From JAYPHU01 sp038127535 (GTDB taxonomy: Bacteria > Pseudomonadota > Alphaproteobacteria > Rhodospirillales > UBA2165): a stretch of 64,000 bases of DNA. How positions within the stretch are numbered: the stretch's first letter is position 1; each line of letters begins with the position of its first letter. Both the position numbers and the translations under genes were made by a program. Location of the stretch: positions 22,597 through 86,596 of the forward strand of contig JAYPHU010000014.1 of NCBI GenBank assembly GCA_038127535.1. The letters run 5' to 3'. Positions 42,909 to 51,906 of the stretch are shown here, one piece after another. The notes under the pieces are model-generated. The model saw nothing but the letters and a program-made list of their open reading frames with translations, had not been told where the DNA came from and did not search any database.

Positions 42909-44990
42909 ATGAGCACATCAGCCTCTTCCCCCAACGGCCTGCGTCTGGCCGCCGATATCGGCGGCACGTTTACCGATATCGCCGCCTTCGACGAAACAAC
43001 CGGGCAGCTATATTGGGGCAAGGCGCTGTCCACACCAAGTGCGCTGGTTCAGGGCATCAGCAACGGGGTCGAGAAAACCGGCCTCGCCATGAAGGACGCG
43101 ACGCTGTTTCTCCACGGCTCCACTATCGCCATCAACACGATCCTGGAACGCACCGGCGCGGAAACGGCGCTAGTGATCACCGAAGGCTTCCGGGATGTCT
43201 ATGAAATCGGCCGGGTGAACAGGCCCGACGCCTATAACCTGTTTTTCAAGAAGCACGTGCCGCTGATCGACCGAGCTCACCGGTTCGAAGTGCCGGAACG
43301 CATGTACGCGGAAGGGGATATTCGCACGCCCCTGGACGAGGCGAAGATGACCGCCCTGGCAAAAAGTCTCAAAGGTTCGGAGAGCGTCGCGGTCTTGTTC
43401 CTGCACGCCTATGCCAATCCGGTGCATGAAATCCGGGCCAAGGAAATCCTGGAGCAAGAGTGCCCCGGCCTATTCGTCAGCGTCTCCCACGAACTGTCTC
43501 AGGAGTACCGGGAATATGAACGCTGCTCCACGGTCGCAGCCAATGCCTATATCGGGCCTAAGGTTCGGGACTATTTAGCCGGGATCGAAGACCATATCCG
43601 CGATGATGGGTTCGACGGGCCATTCCTGGTGGTGCAATCCACCGGCGGGCTATACGAAGCCGAGCAGGCCAAATCCGAATGCATCCGCATGCTGGAATCC
43701 GGCCCGGCCGCCGGTGTGATCGGCACCAAAGCCCTCTGCGAGATCATCGGGCTGGACGACGCCATTTCCTTCGACATGGGCGGCACCACCGCAAAGTCCG
43801 GCGTGATCTATAAGGGCGAAGTGCTGACCACCGGTAATACGCTGGTCGGCGGCTATGATCAGGGCCTGCCCATTCAAATCTCTATGATGGATATTTTCGA
43901 AGTCGGCACCGGCGGCGGCAGCCTCGCCTATCTGGACGAGGCGGGAGCGCTGCATGTGGGCCCGCAAAGCGCCGGTGCAGACCCCGGCCCTGCTTGCTAC
44001 GGCCTGGGCGGCGACCGGCCCACGGTGACCGACGCCAATCTGGTGCTGGGCCGCTTGGACGGGGACAAGTTCCTGGGCGGCGAGATGACACTGGATAAAG
44101 CCGCCGCCGAGAAAGCCATCGAAACCCATATTGCCAAGCCGTTGAACCTGGACGTAACCAAGGCCGCCGACGGCATTCTGCGGATCGCCTCGACCGCCAT
44201 GTCCTATGCGGTCAAAGGCGTGTCCACCGAGCGGGGCTTGGACGCCGCGGCCTTCGCCATGGTCGCCTATGGGGGCGCCGGGCCGCTGCACGCGACACAG
44301 GTCGCCCGCGAGATCGGCATGAAGCAGATCATCATCCCACTCTCACCGGGCAACTATTCCTCCTTCGGCATGCTGTTCTCCGATTTGCGCTACGACTATG
44401 TCCGCACCGCGCCCGGCCGCCTGACCGATATTGATTTCGACCAGGTCGAGACGCTCTATGCTGAGATGGCCGAACAGGGCCGGAACGCCATTGAGCGCAC
44501 TTCTATCGCACCGGAGGATATTATCGTCAGCCGCGCCGCCGATATGCGCTATGTGGGCCAGGAACACCCGGTTGCCGTGCCTCTGCCCGCCTCCTTGTTC
44601 GAGGGCCCAGATAGAGAAGGCATGAAACAGGCGTTCGATGAAGTGCATAAAATCCGCTACGGCACCAATGCCCCGGCGGAACCTGCCGAGATCGTCAGTC
44701 TGCGGTGCTCGGTCACCGGGTTGATGCCCGTCCCGGAATTGGCCAGCCACGACATGGGCGACACCGAGCCGGCCCGGGACGCGGTCACCGGCACAAGGCC
44801 CGTGTTCTTCCACCGGGATCAGGGGTTCGTCGAGACCACGTGCTATGACCGGACGAAACTGACCACCGGCAATGTGATCACCGGCCCGGCGGTAATCGAG
44901 GAACACGCCTCGACCACATTGTTGCCGCCCGGCGACACGCTGGAGGTGGATGCCTATCTCAACCTGGTGATTAGCGTGGGAGGAGCGTGA
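42909..44990 (+). CDS. hyuA: Hydantoinase/5-oxoprolinase A subunit (HyuA family)
   Basis: A 693-residue subunit with the sugar-kinase-like ATPase fold. The phosphate loop AADIGGTFTDIAAFD is at about residues 14-28, FLHGSTIAINTILERTG at about 60-76, VSHELSQEYREYERCSTVAANAYIGP near 195, and GPAAGVIGTKALCEIIGLDDAISFDMGGTTAKSG near 262-295. It would use ATP to activate the amide or imide carbonyl of a cyclic or open ureide. The BHuyB-type partner follows immediately. The substrate could be a hydantoin, 5-oxoproline or N-methylhydantoin; acetone carboxylase relatives also share this fold. Confidence 0.92.
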   Translation: MSTSASSPNGLRLAADIGGTFTDIAAFDETTGQLYWGKALSTPSALVQGISNGVEKTGLAMKDATLFLHGSTIAINTILERTGAETALVITEGFRDVYEIGRVNRPDAYNLFFKKHVPLIDRAHRFEVPERMYAEGDIRTPLDEAKMTALAKSLKGSESVAVLFLHAYANPVHEIRAKEILEQECPGLFVSVSHELSQEYREYERCSTVAANAYIGPKVRDYLAGIEDHIRDDGFDGPFLVVQSTGGLYEAEQAKSECIRMLESGPAAGVIGTKALCEIIGLDDAISFDMGGTTAKSGVIYKGEVLTTGNTLVGGYDQGLPIQISMMDIFEVGTGGGSLAYLDEAGALHVGPQSAGADPGPACYGLGGDRPTVTDANLVLGRLDGDKFLGGEMTLDKAAAEKAIETHIAKPLNLDVTKAADGILRIASTAMSYAVKGVSTERGLDAAAFAMVAYGGAGPLHATQVAREIGMKQIIIPLSPGNYSSFGMLFSDLRYDYVRTAPGRLTDIDFDQVETLYAEMAEQGRNAIERTSIAPEDIIVSRAADMRYVGQEHPVAVPLPASLFEGPDREGMKQAFDEVHKIRYGTNAPAEPAEIVSLRCSVTGLMPVPELASHDMGDTEPARDAVTGTRPVFFHRDQGFVETTCYDRTKLTTGNVITGPAVIEEHASTTLLPPGDTLEVDAYLNLVISVGGA

Positions 44991-44992
44991 GC

Positions 44993-46744
44993 ATGGCGAC
45001 CGATAAGACCTACCCCGCTACCGATCCGATCACCACGGAGATCGTGCGCAACGGCGTGCTGGCGGTGACCGAGGAAATGAAGACCAACCTCATGCGCACC
45101 GCCTACAACACGATTATCTATGAGGCGCTTGATTTCACCGTCGGTCTGTTCACGCCGGAAGGCGAGACCGTATCCATCGGCATCGGCCTGCCCATGTTCA
45201 TCCGCGGCATGGCGGAAACGGTGAAGGCCAAGATTAACCATTTCGGCCGGGGTAATATCAAACCCGGCGATATCTATGTGACCAACGACGCCTATATCAC
45301 CGGCAGCCATTTGAACCATGTGACCTTTACCCTGCCGATCTTTGACGAGGGCGAACTGGTCGGCTTTTCCTGCTGCATGGCCCACTGGGTGGATATCGGC
45401 GGCGTAATCGGTGGCATGACCATGGATATCTGGTCCGAAGGACTGCAACTGCCGATCCTCAAATATCAGAGCGAGGGCGTGGTCAACACGGACCTGGAAG
45501 AAATCATCAAGATAAACGTTCGTATCCCAGCCCGCGCCATGGGCGATCTGCGGGCCCAGATCACGGCGGTCAAAACCGGGGAACGACGGTTTCTGGAACT
45601 GGTCCGGCGCTACGGCAAGGACGCCGTCCATGACAGCATTGCTGCCATCATGGATCACGCCGAGGCGGCGACCCGCAAACGGACCCTCGCCATACCGGAC
45701 GGGGTCTATGAGGCGGAGAGCTTCCTGGATGACGACGGCGTCGATGTTGGCAAGAAAATCCCCATCCGCATCAAGATCACCATCGAAGGCGACGAGGCGA
45801 CCATTGATCTCTCGGATGTCTCTGAACAAGTGCGGGGCTTTTTCAATTCCGGCGTGACCACCGGCCATGCTTGCGCGCAAGTGGCGTTCAAATGCATCAC
45901 CTCGCCCACCGACTATCCGATCAACGACGGCGCGTTCCGCAATCTCAAGACCATCGTCCCCATGGGCAAGGTGATCAGCGCTGTCCGGCCCGCGCCGATG
46001 CGCTGGTGGATGACTTTCCCAATGACGGTGATCGATACGGTATTCAAGGCGCTGGAGCCCTGCATCCCCGATCAGGTAATCGCCGGACACCACGCTGATC
46101 TGGTGGTTGTCATGTTCCACGGCATTGATCCACGCAGCCGGGAATTCTTCATCGGCAGCTTCGGCCCGCTGGGGGGCGGCTGGGGCGCCAAGATGACCGA
46201 GGACGGTATGAACGGCGTGGTCTGCATCAACGACGGTGACACCCATAACAGCCCCGTGGAACAGAGCGAGGTCAAATCCCCGGTCCTGGTGGAAAGCAAC
46301 TCTCTGATCCAGGATTCGGGCGGCGCCGGACGCCACCGCGGCGGGCTTGGCATTGAACGGGTTACCCGCGTGCGTGGCAATGTGAACCTCAATACGCAGA
46401 TCGAGCGGATGAACTGCCGGCCCTGGGGCCTGGACGGTGGATTGGAGGCGACGGGCAACGAAGTGGCTTTGGAATTAGAAGGCGAGTGGAAGGAAGACTT
46501 CCCCAACGCCAAAGTGCTGACCGCCAGCCTCAAGGACGGGGAAGCCTTTCGGTTGCGCTCCGGCGGCGGCGGCGGATTCGGCGACCCGCTGGACCGACCG
46601 GCGGAAATCGTCGCCGAGGATGTGCGGCAAGGTTATGTCTCACTGAAGGCGGCCAACGATCTCTACGGCATAATCCTTGATCCGGAGACGCTCGCCGTGG
46701 ACGAGGTCGCCACCGGCAAACGCCGAGCCAAACTTCGCGGCTAA
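44993..46744 (+). CDS. hyuB: Hydantoinase/5-oxoprolinase B subunit (HyuB family)
   Basis: A subunit of about 583 residues. The start is either ATG at 44993 or the GTG at 44987 that overlaps the hyuA stop; GGGAGGA at 44978-44984 favours the ATG. Family features are ITTEIVRNGVLAVTEEMKTNLMRTAYNTI at the start, GDIYVTNDAYITGSHLNHVTF near 100 (metal-binding Asp and His), GFFNSGVTTGHACAQVAFK near 280 and RHRGGLGIERVTRVRGN near 440. It is the hydrolytic partner of HyuA. One base separates its stop from the convergent small gene at 46746. Confidence 0.92.
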   Translation: MATDKTYPATDPITTEIVRNGVLAVTEEMKTNLMRTAYNTIIYEALDFTVGLFTPEGETVSIGIGLPMFIRGMAETVKAKINHFGRGNIKPGDIYVTNDAYITGSHLNHVTFTLPIFDEGELVGFSCCMAHWVDIGGVIGGMTMDIWSEGLQLPILKYQSEGVVNTDLEEIIKINVRIPARAMGDLRAQITAVKTGERRFLELVRRYGKDAVHDSIAAIMDHAEAATRKRTLAIPDGVYEAESFLDDDGVDVGKKIPIRIKITIEGDEATIDLSDVSEQVRGFFNSGVTTGHACAQVAFKCITSPTDYPINDGAFRNLKTIVPMGKVISAVRPAPMRWWMTFPMTVIDTVFKALEPCIPDQVIAGHHADLVVVMFHGIDPRSREFFIGSFGPLGGGWGAKMTEDGMNGVVCINDGDTHNSPVEQSEVKSPVLVESNSLIQDSGGAGRHRGGLGIERVTRVRGNVNLNTQIERMNCRPWGLDGGLEATGNEVALELEGEWKEDFPNAKVLTASLKDGEAFRLRSGGGGGFGDPLDRPAEIVAEDVRQGYVSLKAANDLYGIILDPETLAVDEVATGKRRAKLRG

Positions 46745-46745
46745 C

Positions 46746-46943
46746 TCAGTCTTTCAGCTTGATATTCAGAGACGTGGCGCTGCCCCCGCAGCAGGGGCAG
46801 CTCATGTTGGTCATGATTTTCTGACGCTCTTCATCGGAGATGTCTTCTTCGGCCAGCATGTCTTGCACCTGGCGGACAAAATTATCGTGCAGCGAGCCGC
46901 CAAGGCTCACCCGCTCATGAGGTTGGAATTTATCGCCGCTCAT
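46746..46943 (-). CDS. Small CPCCGG-motif protein, function unknown
   Basis: A 65-residue protein starting MSGDKFQPHERVSLGGSLHD and ending with NMSCPCCGGSATSLNIKLKD. The Cys-Pro-Cys-Cys-Gly-Gly cluster (around residues 49-54) could bind a metal or form a redox disulfide. It begins 7 bases after the luciferase-like gene on the same strand and so is the last gene of that operon. It is convergent with hyuB with a one-base gap. I do not recognise a family. The tight operon position and clean coding composition support it as real. Confidence 0.68.
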   Translation of the reverse strand: MSGDKFQPHERVSLGGSLHDNFVRQVQDMLAEEDISDEERQKIMTNMSCPCCGGSATSLNIKLKD

Positions 46944-46950
46944 CCGGCTG

Positions 46951-47982
46951 CTAGCTGAACTTCGGCATGACCTGTTCCCGGAACCGGGCTAGGGACGCCA
47001 TCGCATCCTCGTGGGCCATGTCGCCGAAATAGAACTGGCAGATCATATAGTTCAGACCCAGCTCTTCGACCTGCTTGGCAATTTGTTCGCCAACCGAGTC
47101 CGCGTCGCCGACGATGTCGGAGCCCGCTTCCATGGCCACTTCCACGTCGTCGACCATCAGCCGGGCAAAGGCCGGGCCTTGGACATTGTTCTCCCGCCAC
47201 AGCTTGGTCAGGCTGGCGTGCCATTTCTTATAGGTCGGCCGGGCGATGCGCATCGCGTCTTCATGATCTTTGCCGACGATAACATGCCGGCTGATGCCGA
47301 TAGCGACGCCGCCCTCGAAATCATCGGACGGCACGTAATGCTCGCCACAGCCGGTGAAGTTTTCCCGATAAGCCCCGATGCACGCTTTGGCGGCTTCCAT
47401 CGCACCCAGGGTCACAAAGTGATAGCCGCCGTTGCCGATATAGGCGGAACTTTCCGGGCTGGACGAGGGATACCAGATCGGTGGATGGGGCGTCTGATAG
47501 GGTTTGATCTCCATCGGCACGTCTTTGTAGTTGAAGTGCTTGCCCTGGTGGGTGAGCTTCTCATGGGTCAGGCCGTTGACCACCGCATCCAAGGCTTCCA
47601 GGAACACCTCGCGCGACGTCTCCGGATCGACCTTGTGATAGTTCAGCTCGAACGGCGACACGCCACGCCCCACTCCGATATCCAACCGGCCGTGGCAGAG
47701 ATGATCCAGAATGCCGATCTCCTCGATCAGACGGAGGGGTGAATAAAGCGGTAGCAGATAACAAAGCGGCCCCAGCCGCAGCTTCGTCGTAGCATTCGCC
47801 ACCGCGCCGAGATAGACGCCGGGCACCGGCACCAGATTCAGCGGCGTCGCATGGTGTTCCGCCACGTGATAGCTGTAGAAGCCGGCGTCCTCGACGGCTT
47901 TCACATATTCCAGACGCTTATCGAGGATTTCCGAGAGCGCCAGGCCGTTGGTGTCGACGTGATCAAAGATTCCAAATTTCAT
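46951..47982 (-). CDS. Luciferase-like flavin-dependent monooxygenase (LLM class)
   Basis: A 343-residue bacterial luciferase-fold monooxygenase of the FMN/F420 class. The opening MKFGIFDHVDTNGL, the EHHATPLNLVPVPGVYLGAVA segment near 45 and GRLDIGVGRGVSPFEL near 100 are family motifs. It would insert oxygen using reduced flavin supplied by a separate reductase, which is not encoded here. Third gene in a minus-strand operon: amidase (48559-49929), cupin (48001-48537), LLM, small CPCCGG protein. Confidence 0.9.
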   Translation of the reverse strand: MKFGIFDHVDTNGLALSEILDKRLEYVKAVEDAGFYSYHVAEHHATPLNLVPVPGVYLGAVANATTKLRLGPLCYLLPLYSPLRLIEEIGILDHLCHGRLDIGVGRGVSPFELNYHKVDPETSREVFLEALDAVVNGLTHEKLTHQGKHFNYKDVPMEIKPYQTPHPPIWYPSSSPESSAYIGNGGYHFVTLGAMEAAKACIGAYRENFTGCGEHYVPSDDFEGGVAIGISRHVIVGKDHEDAMRIARPTYKKWHASLTKLWRENNVQGPAFARLMVDDVEVAMEAGSDIVGDADSVGEQIAKQVEELGLNYMICQFYFGDMAHEDAMASLARFREQVMPKFS

Positions 47983-48000
47983 AACGCTGCTTCCTTATTC

Positions 48001-48537
48001 TCAATGTTCGTCGTCGCCCTGACGGGAATAGACCGGTTTCGCATCAATCAGGATGAAGGCAATGCGGCAAGGTTCCGTCCCTCGGTTGGACCAGGCGTGG
48101 TTATTACCCCGCTGAACCACCACATCGCCGGCCTTCAGGTGCACCTCATCCTCGTCCACCATCATATAAATCTCGCCGGTCATAATGATTGCGTAATCGA
48201 TGGAGTTGGTGGCGTGCATGCCGGGATGCCGCGCGCCTTCCTGCTGCTCCGCGCCGACCGAGCCGATATAGGCGGCGGACTCCGCATCGCCAGCGCTGCC
48301 CTCCGGTGCGAACTCGACAATCCGGAAGATGGAGCCATTGGGCGGAGGCGGAATGCCGATTGTGCGGTCCGTGGTATCCGCGTCGCCCTCATTGCTGGCC
48401 GGTGTTTCCTCGGTCACCCACAACAGCGTGCTGGTGATTTCCTTAGTGGGCTGGCGCACATTCGGCGCGTCCCCGTCATAGAGAATGATCGCTTTGCCGT
48501 TTTCGTCATGCCCGGCAACAACCCGTCTGATCCCCAT
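48001..48537 (-). CDS. Cupin-domain protein
   Basis: A 178-residue protein with one conserved cupin barrel in its second half. The cupin motif 1 appears as HPGMHATNSIDYAIIMTGE and motif 2 as GDVVVQRGNNHAWSNRG, giving His ligands for a metal. The first 80 residues (MGIRRVVAGHDENGKAIILY) are a related N-terminal strand region common to small cupins near dioxygenase genes. It may be a metal-dependent oxygenase, isomerase or a ligand sensor. It stands between the amidase and the LLM monooxygenase in one operon. Confidence 0.85.
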   Translation of the reverse strand: MGIRRVVAGHDENGKAIILYDGDAPNVRQPTKEITSTLLWVTEETPASNEGDADTTDRTIGIPPPPNGSIFRIVEFAPEGSAGDAESAAYIGSVGAEQQEGARHPGMHATNSIDYAIIMTGEIYMMVDEDEVHLKAGDVVVQRGNNHAWSNRGTEPCRIAFILIDAKPVYSRQGDDEH

Positions 48538-48558
48538 GTGTCCGCCTTCCCGGAGTGT

Positions 48559-49929
48559 TTATGTATTTTCCGCCAGCCATCGTCCGATGGCCAGCAGATC
48601 AGCGTCCTGCCGGTAGAACCCAGTCACTTGGACGCCCAATGGCATATCCTCATCGGCGAGCAGCGGTAGATTCAGCGCCGGCACCCCGATGACCGAGTTT
48701 GCATCCCCAAAGACCGGATCACCAGTACCCATACCTTTCGGCGCGGGTCCGGGCGCGTTCAAGGTGATGCAAACCTGGGCGATATCTTGCAGTGCGGCGT
48801 AGCGCTCGCGCAAGGCAAAACACGCGGCATAAGCCTCTTTATATTCCTCCAGACTCACCTGCGGCGTTTTCTCCAACCGATCACGAGTCGTGGGGCGCAG
48901 TTTGTCCGCGTTGTTGTCCAGGTAGTGATACGACGGATAGCGGTTCTCCCAGCCTCGCAACGTGTTGGAGAGCTGTACGATTGACGAGATGGCCTCCTCG
49001 AACGCCGCGACCGGCGCACTGTTGGATTTGTCCAGGACGACGATACCGGCGTTGGACAATCGCTCTGTCCAGCCGATCAGTTCCGTCTTCGATGAGTCTG
49101 GGGCTTGGCTCCAGCCCGGCGTTTCCAGCCGGATCACCGCAGCTGGCTTTTGCGCCTCGGGTAGGTCCACCGGGCCCCCAATTGGCAACTGTCCGGGCTC
49201 GCCGCCGGCGGTGACGGAAATATGGCGCGTGATGATCCAGGCGTCGGCTAGACTGCCGGCCAGTATGCCCAAGTGATTGATGCTGCGGGAGATCGGCGAG
49301 ACCCCCTCCAAATTAATCGTGCCCAGGGACGGCTTCACCGCATAGACCCCGCAATAAGCAGCGGGACGCAGTACCGAGCCCCGGACCTGCGTCCCCGTCG
49401 CCGCCGGCAATATCCGCGCGGCCACCGCGGCGGCCGATCCGCTGGACGAACCGCCCGGTGTCCGGTCCAGGTTCCAGGGGTTACGGGTCGGGCCGGGCGG
49501 ATCGGCGGCGAACTCCGTGGTCACCGTTTTTCCCAATACATAAGCGCCCGACTTTCTCAGCCAATAGACGATGGCCGCATCCATCGGTGCCATCCAGCCC
49601 TTGAATATCTCGCTGCCGAATTCGGTCGGCAGGTCTTCGGTCTCGACAACGTCTTTCATGCCGATGGGCAGGCCGTCGATGGGAGATAGCGGCGCGCCCG
49701 CTGCATACCGGCCGGTGGCCGCATCCGCCGCTGCCCTTGCGCCGTCCAGGTCAAGATGAACGAAGGCTTGGATTTGATCTTCGAGCGCCAGGCGTTCGAT
49801 GCAGCGTTCCAGATACGCCCTGGGCGTATCCTCGCCGGACAGAAACTTCTGCCGCTGATCATGGAAGGACAGAAAGGACGCCGTGCTCGGATCATACGGC
49901 CCCGGCAGTGTTACCTCACCCGTCGTCAT
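48559..49929 (-). CDS. Amidase signature-family hydrolase
   Basis: A 456-residue amidase from the ATG at 49929. A reading frame extending to 50286 lies over the Rieske gene on the opposite strand and is not part of it. The Ser-cisSer-Lys triad is visible: Lys92 (GLPIGMKDVVE), the cis-Ser near 161 in the GGSSSGSAAAV loop, and nucleophile Ser185 in GTQVRGSVLRPA, at the family's spacing. It hydrolyses an amide, perhaps an N-acyl or urea derivative. It begins the operon with the cupin, LLM and small protein genes. Confidence 0.9.
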   Translation of the reverse strand: MTTGEVTLPGPYDPSTASFLSFHDQRQKFLSGEDTPRAYLERCIERLALEDQIQAFVHLDLDGARAAADAATGRYAAGAPLSPIDGLPIGMKDVVETEDLPTEFGSEIFKGWMAPMDAAIVYWLRKSGAYVLGKTVTTEFAADPPGPTRNPWNLDRTPGGSSSGSAAAVAARILPAATGTQVRGSVLRPAAYCGVYAVKPSLGTINLEGVSPISRSINHLGILAGSLADAWIITRHISVTAGGEPGQLPIGGPVDLPEAQKPAAVIRLETPGWSQAPDSSKTELIGWTERLSNAGIVVLDKSNSAPVAAFEEAISSIVQLSNTLRGWENRYPSYHYLDNNADKLRPTTRDRLEKTPQVSLEEYKEAYAACFALRERYAALQDIAQVCITLNAPGPAPKGMGTGDPVFGDANSVIGVPALNLPLLADEDMPLGVQVTGFYRQDADLLAIGRWLAENT

Positions 49930-50035
49930 TGAGCACCCTCCCCTGATCCAGTTTCGTTGACGAACGCCGGTTAAGCATGATGAACTACGACCCATTCCGC
50001 AATCACAGATAAGGCTCGCGGAAAGGGGAGGAAAT

Positions 50036-51400
50036 ATGAAACCCAGCGACATTGACGCGCTGATCATCGACGATCCGGCAAACCACGTGTTCAAGGTGCA
50101 CGCCGATGTATATCGCTCCGAGGAAATCTTCGAGCTCGAGATGAAGTATATCTTCGAGGGCAACTGGATGTTCGTCGGGCTCGAAGCACAAGTCCCCAAC
50201 CCCCACGATTTCATCACCACGTATATCGGCCGGCAGAATGTCATTGTCTCCCGCGACAAGGACGGCCAGGTGCACGGGCTGATCAACGCCTGCCGGCACC
50301 GGGGTTCCTTGATTTGTCACACCAGCGTCGGCAACGCCAAAACTCATGTATGCCCCTATCATGCCTGGGCCTATGACAGCGCCGGCAAGAACGTCGGTAT
50401 CACCACTCGCGAACAAGGCCACTACACGGAGGAATTCGATGCGGACGATCACGGTCTTCGCCCCATCCCGCGCTTCGAGAGCTATCGCGGCTTCCTGTTC
50501 GGTAGCCTGAACCCGGACGTCCAGCCCCTGGAGGAGTTCCTGGGCGACATGAAGGTGATGATCGATCTGGTGGTGGACCAAAGCGCCGACGGCATCGAGA
50601 TGATCCCCGGCACGGTCAATTATACGTATAACGGCAATTGGAAGATGCAGATCGAAAACTCGGCCGATCTCTATCACTTCATGCCGACCCACTCGACATT
50701 TGTGCAGATTTTGAACAATCGCTCGTCCAACGACGATGTCACCGACTCGCCCTATCGCAACCGGGCCGAAAGCGGTGTGACCCGGGGCTCCATGTGCTTC
50801 AAGAACGGCCATAATCTGATGTTCGGCGGCGGCGATAAAGTGGAGGCGCGGCCCCTTTACATCGACCGCGACAAGGTCGAAGGCCGGGTCGGCGCAATAC
50901 AATATAAGTGGATGCTGTATACACGGAACGCCATGTTCTTCCCCAACATGCAGCTTCTGGAAAACGCCTCCTTGCAAATCCGCGTCAACCGGGCTGTCAG
51001 CGCCAATCGCACCGATATCACCACCCTCTGCATCGCGCCCAAAGGCGAGTCCGCTGAAGCCCGCGAAGTGCGTATCCGGCAATATGAGGAGTTCTTTAAC
51101 CCGAGCGGCCTGGCCACCCCTGACGACACATCCATCTTCGAAGATATGCAGGACGGCCAGCGCGCCGGGATGATCGACTTCAATCAGGGCTATTTGAGGG
51201 GCATGCAGGATGTGAATAAGGAACCCATCCCGGAAGCCAAAGAACTGGGCATGAGCCCTGAACTCTCCATCGTGGGCCCCTTAGGCGTGGGCGATGAGAC
51301 CATTCTGCACGGACCGTTGCGGGAATGGCGGGATCGGCTGATGCAGTGCCTGGTCAAGGATCACGACAGCGCCGGCGGCCGGCAGGTGGTCGCTCAATGA
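50036..51400 (+). CDS. Rieske aromatic-ring-hydroxylating dioxygenase, alpha subunit
   Basis: A 454-residue catalytic subunit. The Rieske [2Fe-2S] cluster is bound by Cys86, His88, Cys106 and His109 (CRHRG...CPYHAW), and the mononuclear iron by His214 and His219 with an Asp later, in ENSADLYHFMPTHS (the bridging Asp211 is present). These are the two iron centres of the family. It makes cis-dihydrodiols or demethylates/dehydroxylates aromatics. The small subunit overlaps its stop. No reductase or ferredoxin gene is in the window, so electrons come from elsewhere. Confidence 0.94.
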   Translation: MKPSDIDALIIDDPANHVFKVHADVYRSEEIFELEMKYIFEGNWMFVGLEAQVPNPHDFITTYIGRQNVIVSRDKDGQVHGLINACRHRGSLICHTSVGNAKTHVCPYHAWAYDSAGKNVGITTREQGHYTEEFDADDHGLRPIPRFESYRGFLFGSLNPDVQPLEEFLGDMKVMIDLVVDQSADGIEMIPGTVNYTYNGNWKMQIENSADLYHFMPTHSTFVQILNNRSSNDDVTDSPYRNRAESGVTRGSMCFKNGHNLMFGGGDKVEARPLYIDRDKVEGRVGAIQYKWMLYTRNAMFFPNMQLLENASLQIRVNRAVSANRTDITTLCIAPKGESAEAREVRIRQYEEFFNPSGLATPDDTSIFEDMQDGQRAGMIDFNQGYLRGMQDVNKEPIPEAKELGMSPELSIVGPLGVGDETILHGPLREWRDRLMQCLVKDHDSAGGRQVVAQ

Positions 51401-51897
51401 GTGCATCAGACGTAACAACCGAGATCACAGAACTGTTGGTCCGGGAAGGGATGCTCCTGGACGAGCAGCGCTGGGATGAATGGCTGGCGCTCTATACGGA
51501 GCAAACCGAATACTGGGTGCCGTCTTGGAAAAGCGAATACGAGCCAACCAACGACCCTCACGGGGAAATCTCGCTCATTTATCTCACCTCCAAGACCCGG
51601 CTGGAAGAACGCATCCAGCGCATCCGGTCGGGCAAGTCGGCCGCGTCTTTGGTCATCCCCCGAACCGTCCACACGATCTCGAATATCCTGGTGGAGGACG
51701 CAGGCGAGAGCGAAGTCTCGGTCCACTGCTCCGCAGTCACCCATATGTTCGATCCGAAGCGGCGGCAGGAACAACAGACTTTTTGCCGCTATCAAATGAA
51801 ACTGGTGAAGGAGAGCAGCGGGTGGAAGATCGCCGCCAAGAAGATCATCCTTATCAACGACAATCTCCCCACCAAGCTCGAATTTTACATGCTCTAA
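51397..51897 (+). CDS. Rieske dioxygenase beta (small) subunit
   Basis: A 166-residue subunit from the ATG at 51397, which overlaps the alpha subunit stop by four bases (ATGA); a longer frame upstream is not needed. The DEQRWDEWLALYTEQTEYWVP segment near 22-42 and SLVIPRTVHTISNILVEDAG near 85 match the cone-shaped small subunit that completes the alpha3beta3 hexamer. It has no cofactors. Confidence 0.9.
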   Translation: MSASDVTTEITELLVREGMLLDEQRWDEWLALYTEQTEYWVPSWKSEYEPTNDPHGEISLIYLTSKTRLEERIQRIRSGKSAASLVIPRTVHTISNILVEDAGESEVSVHCSAVTHMFDPKRRQEQQTFCRYQMKLVKESSGWKIAAKKIILINDNLPTKLEFYML

Positions 51898-51906
51898 GGA
51901 ACACAG

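Noticed and set aside
49930..50286. N-terminal extension of the amidase
   Set aside because: It overlaps the Rieske alpha gene on the other strand; amidase homology begins at the ATG at 49929.
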